From Meghimatium bilineatum (Eukaryota > Mollusca > Gastropoda > Stylommatophora > Philomycidae): 64,000 nucleotides of DNA. The DNA is taken from contig CM067318.1 of the NCBI GenBank assembly GCA_034231615.1, positions 37,109,382-37,173,381 on the forward strand, written 5' to 3'. Positions within the stretch are counted from its first letter, which is position 1. Each line of letters starts with the position of its first letter. The notes below the pieces were generated by a model. The model was not told the DNA's origin. It searched no databases and saw only the letters and a list, made by a program, of their open reading frames with translations. Both the position numbers and the translations under genes were made by a program. Shown here piece by piece: positions 56,701 through 64,000 of the stretch.

Positions 56701-59700
56701 GAAATGATATTGACAAAATTAGGTCTAGACATTCTGAAAGTGAATATAAATCATGTTGTATGTCAAAGAAATATTCTTAGATCTAGTCAAGATTGGATCG
56801 AGAAGGTTAGTCACTTCTGTTATATTTAATTTTAATAGATGATATTAACACGTTTTATAAAGTTAAACAATTTTTATTGTACATGGTAAAAGTTAACTCT
56901 AGCAGTAAGAACTTAAACAGTTCATCACTGCTTGCAGAGCCTCCATATGCATGAATCACCTTGATTTAACACATTGATGATTCAGAGTATATGTGTTGTG
57001 AAACTTTCAATATTTTACATGCTATTTCATATCTAAAAATAAAATCATAATTAAAATAGAACTTGCCACGAAGCTGCAGTGTTTTGCAGACACCTTGCAG
57101 AAAGTCATCTTCAGACACTTTCTCACTCTTGCCTCCATATCGTTTCATCAGGGTATCAGTTATGACCTCCGACGTTGATAGTTCTGTGTGTCACATAATG
57201 AAAAAACACAGGTAAATGTTACATTTTCTATACATTTTTATTTATTTGCTATTTTTCATTTCTCATTTTTCAATTTCTAGGCTAATGTATTAATGACTAA
57301 TAGAATTATCCAGGAATATTATATTAGTGCTACAATGTGTATCAGATAACTGTGGCATCCCTAGCAATGAAAAAAACTGATGAATTTGCAAGAGTGGGAG
57401 GTAACTACCTCGGTCCCACACACCTTAAAGTTTCAGGGAAGTAAATGTTAAAGCTCTTCTAAAGCAATCTGCAGTCTAAAACAATCTGCAGGACTTCAGT
57501 AGACATTAGCTTGCAGCTATAACTTAGGTTGTTAATTCTAAAAATATACCGGTATGTGGAATGTATCTGATCTATCAAATGTGATAAATTATTTTGTTTT
57601 TACCCTTTAGCTGCAACACACGTTTATTTATTTTTCTATCTTATCATTATTTATGAGCTTACTCATTTTTGTTATTGTTTTCTATTCCCTCTTTGCTAAA
57701 TGTGATTTAAATCTGAAATAACCATGTGCCAGTATGCTTCAACTAGCATAAATACGAAATATATTTTCTGGCGACAATAAAAATCCAGTATTGTGGAAGC
57801 TTACTTTCATACCTCAAGAAATGGAATAAGTACTGGGTAAAAGTCATTAGGGAAATAATTTAGCCTAACTGGGATTAATTACTGAGAACAATGTAGCAGC
57901 TAAATGGTTAAAATATAAATTATGTTCAACAAATCAGCCATGACTGAACTAGAAGAAAATAAAACAATGCAGTGTATAATAAAGAACAAAAACCAAAATG
58001 GCATCAAATGTTCACAGCTAGCCGTGTCAACCACAAGAATTTTACTAGACAGCTTTCACAATTATTTTTATTCTTCCTATGATGTTTTTTGTTTCCCGTT
58101 TGGTATTGCCCCACAGACACTTTACTGGTTGCTATTGTTGTGTTAAATGATGTTATATTGACATGAACTATCTGCAGAAAATCTATCTAAAATGTATACA
58201 TATTATATATACCAGACGTCATGGTGACTAGATTATCAGATTACCCCTATTTCTTAATGGTTGTTAAATCTGACATAACCATATTGGACTAATGCCTGTG
58301 GTTGAAAGGAGCCTACTTCACCCTTAGAGGTACTTGTTGACTTAACCCAAAAATCACTTTATAGCAACTAACTTAGAAACCGTGTTGACTGGATTACCAG
58401 AACCATGGCTTCCATTATTTTTTTAATTGTTAAAAACTATGATTAACACCTAGTTGGACGAATGCCCACTGTTGACAAAAAGAGGTACTAACCAACTAGC
58501 TAACTAAAAAACTTTGTAGTCTTCTCATTTGCAATTTAAAATGTTTGCACAGCAAGTAACTTTGTAGTAATATAAGCACAAATTTTATGCCAGCTAAATA
58601 GGAAAGTACCAAAAATAGCCACAAATATGTCTACATAATCATATAGGGATAAGAATTAATAAGAAAAAGAGCGTCATATTATAACTACTGTTTGCTGATG
58701 TTGGACCATTGAAGCACCACATATCATTTCTTGCTACAAGAGAGTTCCAACAGGAGTTGAGAATGAGATTGAACACACAAATATCACCACTGTTTTATGA
58801 GTTTATGCAGGAGTATTATCAATGCTAAAATGGGCCACAGTGGCAACAAAGGGAAATTCATAATGTCAAGGAATGACAGTGAAGGAATGTTTTAATAAAA
58901 ATCAAACATACATGGTAGCCTGCAAAAGATAATAAAAACCTTACAAAAACAGAAAAGAAAATCTTACAGAGCAGATAAATATATTGATTAATTATACCGG
59001 TAATCACTGAATACATGAATCATAAATTAATTACAAATATGTTAAATTATCCTAATCAATTTCTGTCTTGAAATATTATTTATGATTACATTGAATCTGC
59101 CTCCTGAGTATTTCTATTCTTCATTATCAAGTGCCATTCCAACTGGAAGAGGTAATCATGGATCTCCACAACTCTCTATTTCCAGTATCTCTTATCAGGA
59201 TTCATGTTGACTTTTTGCCATGCCATGATATCAGACAATTTAATTCACCGAAGATGGATGTGTCGGGCCATTGGCACAAATATAACGGCGACACAATGTA
59301 TTTCCATTCTCTGGACTACATCCTTCTGGAAATCTAATAGGACTATGGTCCTGCTACAAGAGATATCCAGTGGGAGTTTGTGAATGAACGCTGAAGAAGA
59401 AGAAGAAGACCATTTAATATTTTCTCATGCTGTCATTCTCAATCTCTCTTGACTATTGTAACTATATTTTCTCATGCTGTCATTCTCAATCTCTCTTGAC
59501 TATTGTAACTATATTTTCCAGACACCTTTGTCTCATAACCAGTCCAAAAAAATAAAGATTGTTTCTTTATATTATTATTTAGTAACCCCTGTCTCACATT
59601 TGACTATTTCAACTCATCCTCGTTAGTGCTTCTAGCTGTCTATGATACTTCTATTCTTATTACAATGTTTGCAGAGATGTCCCAACCAAATCCACATGAC

Positions 59701-60401
59701 AACATAAATAGGCTACACTGCAAAGATCAAACCACAATATTTAGACTGCGAACAACACATGTACAACTTAACAAACGTCTACAAAGAAATACCACAGATC
59801 ATACACCATACTGCAACAGACAAGAGGAGGAAATGGTTGGTTGCTAAACCAGCAGTCCATGGGCTCATGCCCTTTGACCTAATGCCATTAAATGGCATTA
59901 TATTTCTGGGAAGAGGAAACAGTAAAACACCAACGTATTGAATTCCCTGCACTACAAGACCAACGAAAACAACTGTTACCACCAAACCACTCCATCACCA
60001 ACACCCTTCATACAGACACAACGCAATTGAAGATCTACCACCACCAGGCACAGGGAAGAAAGAGTGAAAGCTCACAACCCCAGGTTTCAGATAAGTAAGT
60101 ATTACAAAGTTTAGAATGTATGTTTAGATCCATCTATATTGCCAGGAAAGGCTTCAATCTGAAAAATAATAGTGAAAGAAAAAGGCAACAATGATGAATA
60201 TTGCTAATTATGTCTGAAAAGGTTAATTTGAAATAGGGAATTTTACAGATTGGTAGGTATGATCAGAATGGACAGCTGTTACTTGTCACAAGTTGCACAA
60301 TTTAAATAATAAGAAAACTTACCAATGATATCAAACAAAGTTTTAAGCTCTTTAGCATCAATCCACTTGCTATTATCTTTGTCAATGAGACGAAAAGCTT
60401 C
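53734..60401 (-). CDS. Calpain-like protein, C-terminal penta-EF-hand exons (partial)
   Basis: Four exons splice in frame to 276 nt (91 residues plus stop): 60401-60323 (79 nt), 57183-57067 (117 nt), 54917-54865 (53 nt), 53760-53734 (27 nt). The product reads EAFRLIDKDNSKWIDAKELK (canonical EF-hand loop D-x-D-x-S-x-W-I-D-x-x-E), VITDTLMKRYGG with DDFLQGVCKTLQLRA, then LELKRNGKMDIELNEWMTFG and a short end. This has the layout of the last EF-hands of calpain large subunits, which end in an EWLxxxMYS-like tail. Calpains are Ca2+-activated cytosolic cysteine proteases; this domain binds Ca2+ and mediates dimerisation. Only the first EF loop keeps its acidic ligands. Intron 2 has a GC donor. The protease core is not in the window. 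Another penta-EF-hand protein (a sorcin type or calpain small subunit) is possible, but the tail favours calpain. All introns contain LINE or SINE debris. Confidence 0.8.
54000..54440 (-). pseudogene. LINE C-terminal fragment in calpain intron 3
   Basis: The minus strand reads RINSFEMKCYRKVQRQRSWT, EHFEITETK, then LQYSGHLKQHDGIERLILEG, RVPGNRRRGRPRRWWTSDIE and MSLANADLLALDSIHNEVNV. It resembles 39676-39900 but is longer. Stops present. Confidence 0.85.
54865..54917 (-). CDS. Calpain-like exon C
   Basis: Acceptor TTTTTTTTCAG and donor GTAACA. Codes KCLELKRNGKMDIELNE after completing an Ala codon with exon B, and leaves at phase 0. It matches the last EF-hand (AFKxLDKDGxGxIxLNxxE) with Asp residues replaced. 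Confidence 0.8.
55348..55775 (+). mobile_element. Composite LINE-J-derived retroposon with 11-bp TSD
   Basis: A 406-bp unit (55359-55764) flanked by exact ATATCAAAGAT (55348-55358, 55765-55775), ending in a poly(A)-rich tail. The 3' 200 bp is a LINE-J 3' end almost identical to 4380-4590 (CTCGQAAQSAKHILQEC block and terminus FIQETELQI). The first 185 bp, from CCCCATCGAGGCCAGCACCA, are absent from 4239-4607 and start with a hairpin-forming segment (CCCCATC...GATGGGG). This fits an internally deleted LINE that keeps its 5' end, or a SINE fused to a LINE tail. Lies in calpain intron 2. Confidence 0.88.
55776..56639. other. No gene seen (calpain intron 2)
   Basis: AT-rich intron sequence without recognised repeats. 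Confidence 0.5.
56640..56850. repeat. Dispersed repeat with one 45-bp monomer
   Basis: AAATATTCTTAGATCTAGTC, GATCGAGAAGGTTAGTCACT and TTTAATTTTAATAGATGATA match the flanks and unit of the minisatellite at 51265-51990, but with a single unit. Confidence 0.75.
57067..57183 (-). CDS. Calpain-like exon B (GC donor)
   Basis: Acceptor ATTATGTGACACACAG before 57183. The donor is GCAAGT, a GC-AG intron with an otherwise perfect donor consensus. It enters and leaves in phase 1 (39 codons): LSTSEVITDTLMKRYGGKSE and DDFLQGVCKTLQLR. It corresponds to the calpain LxxxxRYxDxxxxxxFDxFxxCxxxL segment, but the loop ligands are mostly lost. Confidence 0.8.
57190..58685. other. No gene seen (calpain intron 1)
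   Basis: AT-rich; the 74-codon plus frame at 57922 has no recognisable similarity. Imperfectly repeated GACTAGATTA...TTGTTAAA-type sequence at 58225-58480. Confidence 0.5.
58690..58790 (+). mobile_element. SINE-B remnant
   Basis: TTGGACCATTGAAGC, CTACAAGAGAGTTCCAACAG and GAGTTGAGAATGAGA are scattered SINE-B blocks. Confidence 0.5.
59238..59418 (+). mobile_element. SINE-B copy with 7-bp target-site duplication
   Basis: Body 59245-59411: CACCGAAGATGGATGTGTCG to GAACGCTGAAGAAGAAGAAG. ATTTAAT at 59238-59244 and 59412-59418. Inserted into a LINE-R 3' end. Confidence 0.88.
59419..59518. repeat. 47-bp tandem duplication within LINE-R
   Basis: ATTTTCTCATGCTGTCATTC, TCAATCTCTCTTGACTATTG, TAACTAT occurs twice in tandem. 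Confidence 0.93.
59675..60105 (+). pseudogene. LINE-J C-terminal end split by SINE-C
   Basis: KDQTTIFRLRTTHVQLNKRL and DHTPYCNRQEEE before the insert; VKHQRIEFPALQDQRKQLLP, ITNTLHTDTTQLK and QPQVSDK after it. The parts join in frame when the insert (59834-59912) and one TSD copy are removed. It lacks the Cys/His spacing of the 4239 copy, so it is another subfamily. Confidence 0.8.
59827..59919 (-). mobile_element. SINE-C fragment with 7-bp target-site duplication
   Basis: A 79-bp insert (59834-59912) whose minus strand reads GGTCAAAGGGCATGAGCCCA, GACTGCTGGTTTAGCAACCA, ACCA, flanked by GAGGAAA (59827-59833, 59913-59919). Confidence 0.8.
60323..60401 (-). CDS. Calpain-like exon A (EF-hand with intact loop)
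   Basis: Acceptor TTTCTTTAAACATCAG before 60401 and donor GTAAGT-like (GTAAGTTTTC) after 60323. Codes EAFRLIDKDNSKWIDAKELK and LFDII, ending in phase 1. The loop DKDNSKWIDAKE has the expected ligands at positions 1, 3, 5, 9 and 12. Confidence 0.85.
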
Positions 60402-60479
60402 CTGATGTTTAAAGAAACAGAAGAAATTTGAACAGTGCACAGTAAACATACTCAGTGAAATAATCATGATTGTAAATGC

Positions 60480-60720
60480 TTCTTCTTCTGCGTTCAACTT
60501 CTTTGGACATGCTATATTGTCAATCCTGTCGTCAGGGCACTGTCTTCTTCAAGTCAGAGTGCCTACCCTCTAGTTTGTGCCACAGCTATATTCTCTGGCC
60601 AGTATCGCAGTATCTGCTCTATGTATGATGTGCTGTCCTGAAATATGTATTCAGAGGTTTGGATTCAGGATCAGCATGGCAATTCATATATGTATGAGGG
60701 CCTTAGTTGGTAGGAGTGCT
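60480..60720 (-). pseudogene. LINE-J C-terminal fragment
   Basis: Minus-strand frames give TSEYIFQDSTSYIEQILRYW, PENIAVAQ and DLKKTVP, ending GAACGCAGAAGAAGAAGC. It lies just 5' of calpain exon A in the upstream intron. Confidence 0.72.
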
Positions 60721-61028
60721 CAATTCTAAGGTGAAATGGTGTGGTCTATTGATGTCTTTAGATGTGATGTAATGAATCAGGTTTGACTTCCACTTCAATT
60801 TGTTTCTTCCAATTTGTAAAAAGGTAGATTCCATGGCAGCAATCTGCTCTCAGGGATAAAGATAACTCCTGGGTGTCCAGTTACTTAACATGCTGTCTTT
60901 ACCTCCCACAATTCATGTATCAGGTACCCATTTACAGCCGGGTCGATTGGAGGAGAGATGTAAGGCAAGAAATCATAACCTTAAAAATGCCTCAATGGCC
61001 TGGAAAAGAAAAGACTAGGTGGTTCAAA

Positions 61029-62081
61029 TGGTCAATTACATTAAAAGTAGAACTCTGAAATCACGATTATCTGCTCAAATTTGTGAAGAAATGGGGGCAA
61101 AGTTTAAAACTCTTATACTATACAAGAAGTTTGTTGGCTGTCAAGAGGCAGAGTGCTTTGTCATGTGTACGAATTGAGGGAAATGATGCTGAAACTTTTT
61201 GAGGAAATTAAGCAAAGTGAATTCTGCGATCTAATTCAAAACCAACTATGGTGCACAAAATTGGCATATCTTACTGACATATTTGAACATTTGAATAAAA
61301 TAAACATAAATATGCAAGGCAAAGGAAAAAAATATTCTAACAGCTGTAGATAAAATTTGTGTTATGAGAGATAAGATAACAATTTGGAAAAGGAAAGTGA
61401 AAGAAGGACATTGTTTAATGTTTCCTAAAACTTCTGATTGTGAGCTAAAATGCAATATCAGCTTCACTAAATATTGACCATTTAACATTGCTCGAGGAGA
61501 AACTTCATCATTACTTCCCCAATCTTAAAATTCAAGAGTATGACTGGATCAGAAATATATTTCTTTCTTCTTCGTCTTCTTCTTCTTTCACTGTTCATTA
61601 TCAAACTCCTGCTGGATTTCTCCTTGTAGCAGGACCTTGATCCATTCTAGATTTCCAGCAGGATGTAGTTCAAAGAATGGAAATACGTTGTGTCTCCATT
61701 TGATTTTTGCCAATGTCCTGACACATCCATCTTCGGTGAGTATTTCTTTTAATTGCAAGGAGTAACTTTTCACTTATTGAAGAAAAATTAGTTGGAAAAA
61801 AAACTAATCGAAGTCTGTTAATGGTGCATGAAGAGGGTGACTTGGACAACTTTTGGATTCGTGTTTCAAAAATGTATCCAACACAGGTAAAAAAAAATTA
61901 CAATTTCTACTGCAGGTTTCCACTACATACACATATGAAGTGTCTTTTTAAATATGACAAACTTGAAGACATTGAAATGTGTAAGCTTAAAATGCTTGAT
62001 GATGAAATGCGAGTGCATGTATTCCATATTTCACCAAATATTGACATGCTGTGGTCATTCTATCAAGCTCATATATCGTAA
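61029..62081 (+). pseudogene. hAT transposase relic (ZBED5/FAM200-like), C-terminal half
   Basis: Ordered matches: VNYIKSRTLKSRLSAQICEE (61029), QEVCWLSRGRVLCHVYELRE, CTKLAYLTDIFEHLNKININ, then after a slip in an A run ILTAVDKICVMRDKITIWKR, LTLLEEKLHHYFPNLKIQEY and DWIRN. A SINE-B interrupts at 61567-61740. After it: ARSNFSLIEEKLVGKKTNRS, GDLDNFWIRVSKMYPT, and the decayed hAT dimerisation end KLKMLDDEMRVHVFHISPNI, stop at about 62081. The N-terminal BED finger and the first catalytic region are missing. Removing the SINE plus one TSD restores the frame. Family assigned from memory. Confidence 0.86.
61558..61749 (-). mobile_element. SINE-B copy with 9-bp target-site duplication
   Basis: Body 61567-61740, minus orientation (CACCGAAGATGGATGTGTCA to a (GAA)n tail). 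TATTTCTTT at 61558-61566 and 61741-61749. It interrupts the hAT coding sequence. Confidence 0.93.
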
Positions 62082-62888
62082 GTAAGTAGTTATTATTGTT
62101 ATTCACTGTCTATTATTATTGTTATGAGTAATTTCTAACATTGTATTATTATAATTAATATATGTGTCCATATCTCATCTGTATCTCTTATAAGGCATAA
62201 GCCATTCGTTTCCTAATAGACTGAATTGGTGTGTCACGAAATTTGCTTGCCTAAAAAGTGTGTCTTCAGCAAGAAAAGTTTGGAAAGCACTGGTCTAAGG
62301 TGTTCATTTTCTTATCATATCTTTCACACAATGATTTTAGTGAGTATGTGTAACATTCTGTTTACAGGAAATTTAGAAATTATCACAAGAACTGATGTGT
62401 TAGTGATCCATCATTGAAGGTTTCTTCTAGCTGAAAATGCACATATATTGATTCTAATTAAAAATATATAGGCCCAAATATTTTTGATGGTTCATTAATA
62501 TTGTTAAATATTATTATCCTCATCATACCCGCCAAGTGGTAAGTTCTTCCCACAATTTGTGCAGCCCATTTTTATCAATGAGTCCTTTTGATGTTTGCAT
62601 CTTTAGCGAATGGTCAAGGTTATAAAACTTATTGTGGAGGCTGCATATTTGTGAGAATCTGATTTTACACAATGAGAGTTTTTAGCATGACCAGGGAGAC
62701 CAGATTTTGAAAATAAATAAATAAGGATGCCCATAAATGATATAAAATTGTCCCCAAAATAAGTCAGCGAAATATTTTAATTTGTGAATTTATTTTAATC
62801 ATAAATCACGATGATAACGGGTTTATTAACAATTCATAATTATAAATTACATATAATGAGAACATTTTATTGCATTTATGTACATCAT
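62082..62888. other. No gene seen
   Basis: AT-rich DNA after the hAT relic; terminal inverted repeats of the hAT element were not recognised. Confidence 0.5.
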
Positions 62889-63003
62889 AAGACTCATCAT
62901 CATCAGGTGCCATGCCGGGTGGCGTAGGCGGTCATGGCTCTCCACAGCTCTCTATCCACAGTATTATGTATCAAAGTCGTTGTTGTTTCTTTGCCGTGCC
63001 AGG
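62889..63003 (-). pseudogene. LINE-R 3' end fragment
   Basis: The minus strand has CCTGGCACGGCAAAGAAACA, GAGAGCTGTGGAGAGCCATG, CGCCACCCGGCATGGCACCT, then (GATGAT)n. Very similar to 33020-33130. Confidence 0.88.
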
Positions 63004-63009
63004 ATGTTA

Positions 63010-63962
63010 TGTTTTATACTTCTCAGAACCATGTATATCTGACAACAGTTGTGTCTGATTTTAGATCCATGATATAAAAATCTACATATCTTGTTCTTAC
63101 CAATCACAAAGTCAATGACTTTTCAGATAAAATTGTAATACATGTTAAAATGTATAATTTCGGCACAAATTAAATCAATTAAACTACTCTTCTTATGAAA
63201 ATACTAATCTTCTTTCCATCCGTCAGCTACAGATTTTTTAAACTGGTACATTTTTGCATCCTGATAAAGTTTTTTGGGACACTGGGACACAGCATAAAAA
63301 AATTGGTACTGTCCCAGTACAAATGTAACATTTGGTCACCCTGAACATGATACAATGAACAAAATGGGCATCTAAAAAGTAAAAATAATGTATTACAAAT
63401 ATGCATAACTTATTACCTTATATGACTTGATATAGCCTGTATGTAGTGCTATGAGAAACTATAAGTTATAATATAGGCCCCTAACAGTTAAAGGACAGCA
63501 TAGTTTCATATCATAGACTAGCACAGAAATGAAAAAATAATAACTAAAGTAATTTTAAAAATTGTAATTATAATTCCTCAAACTCAGTCTGCTAAAGCAG
63601 TTATTATCAATGTTGTCCATATGTCCTCACTGAGATCACAGCATATTGCTGAGGGACATGAAGAAGAATTGGAAATTGGCTGGGGGCTACAGACCAGTTC
63701 AAGGGGAACATCAAAGGTAATTATTTGGACAATATTTAACACTTGAGTTGATACATTGTTCTCAGTAACCATTCCCAGCTGTACAAAACTCTTTCCCCAA
63801 TGACTTTTTTCCTGTCCTGATTCCATTCCTTGAGCTTCACTAATAAGAGAGCTGTCATGGGTGCTGGTTTTAAAAAAAATTGTCACAAGATAATAAGCAT
63901 ATACGCCTATACTTCATGGTTAATAGTTCTGGTGTTTGGCACTTTCAGACTAAAATCTTTTT
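63010..63962. other. No assigned gene; 100-codon minus ORF of unknown nature
   Basis: The minus frame 63886-63584 (ending TLIITALAD) is the longest here. I recognise no domain, and it lacks convincing splice context for a calpain exon. It may be chance or part of an unknown repeat. Confidence 0.3.
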
Positions 63963-64000
63963 TTAACACTTTCAGGATGGAATTATTTCGGGGTTTGGAC
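63963..64000 (+). mobile_element. piggyBac-type MITE, left end, cut by window edge
   Basis: TTAACACTTTCAGGATGGAA then GGGGTTTGGAC matches the left terminus of the MITE at 46176 (TTAACTCTTTCAGGACTTGA...GGTTTGGACC). Confidence 0.7.

Larger units (their letters stand above)
59113..59640 (-). pseudogene. LINE-R 3' end split by SINE-B
   Basis: LINE-R 3' sequence at 59113-59244 (GTGCCATTCCAACTGGAAG, TCTCCACAACTCTCTATTTC) and 59412-59640 (TATTTTCTCATGCTGTCATT, CTATTGTAACTATATTTTCC, TAACCAGTCC), with SINE-B between. Decayed. Confidence 0.75.

Noticed and set aside
61029..62081. A domesticated ZBED5/FAM200 host gene
   Set aside because: Frameshifts, a SINE in the coding region and a missing N-terminus show that it is a dead transposon.
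63413..63440. Short calpain exon upstream of exon A
   Set aside because: AG and GTAAT signals frame 20 nt, but the translation does not fit the penta-EF-hand domain, and such signals are expected by chance.

Overview
This is a repeat-dense piece of an invertebrate nuclear genome, most likely a mollusc and plausibly an octopus-like cephalopod. That placement is an inference. It rests on very long (AT)n tracts, several tRNA-derived SINE families, a zinc-knuckle-tailed LINE whose endonuclease resembles the proteins annotated as 'craniofacial development protein 2-like' in molluscs, and many 25-68 bp minisatellites. Nothing prokaryotic was seen: no operons, rRNA or CRISPR. One 100-N assembly gap lies at 28028-28127.

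One host gene can be supported. On the minus strand, four small exons (60401-60323, 57183-57067, 54917-54865, 53760-53734) splice in frame into the last 91 residues of a calpain-like protein: the second to last EF-hands of the penta-EF-hand domain, a stop codon, and a poly(A) signal at 53583-53578. One of its introns uses a GC-AG donor. The upstream calpain exons were not found and should lie beyond 64000.

Almost everything else is transposon-derived. Positions 1-43000 look intergenic: a Helitron relic (890-1713), a piggyBac-like 5' end (4799-5194), a KIAA1586-like hAT relic (6255-7960), a nearly complete but broken LINE (8522-11594), a second LINE copy with a clean target-site duplication (22860-24228), a third LINE on the minus strand (41754-43120), many LINE 3' ends, and more than a dozen minisatellites. 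Positions 43000-64000 hold the calpain gene, a mariner-derived foldback element (45010-45985), a piggyBac-type MITE (46176-46490), a nested LINE (46733-47668), a 45-bp minisatellite (51265-51990) and a 5'-truncated ZBED5/FAM200-like hAT relic (61029-62081).

Labels used below. LINE-A: endonuclease plus reverse transcriptase (RT) with a C-terminal C2H2-like knuckle and an (ATC)n tail. LINE-B: the RT element at 41754-43120. LINE-R: RTE-like element ending in (TGA)n. LINE-J: RNase H-bearing element ending in (GAA)n. SINE-1 and SINE-2: tRNA-derived SINEs with A and B boxes. SINE-B: retroposon ending in (GAA)n. SINE-C: short retroposon without a visible promoter. Many insertions are bounded by exact 7-14 bp target-site duplications, and two of them can be removed on paper to restore the reading frame of the element they interrupted. 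I found no clear sign of a wholly new biological system; the most unusual items are structural.
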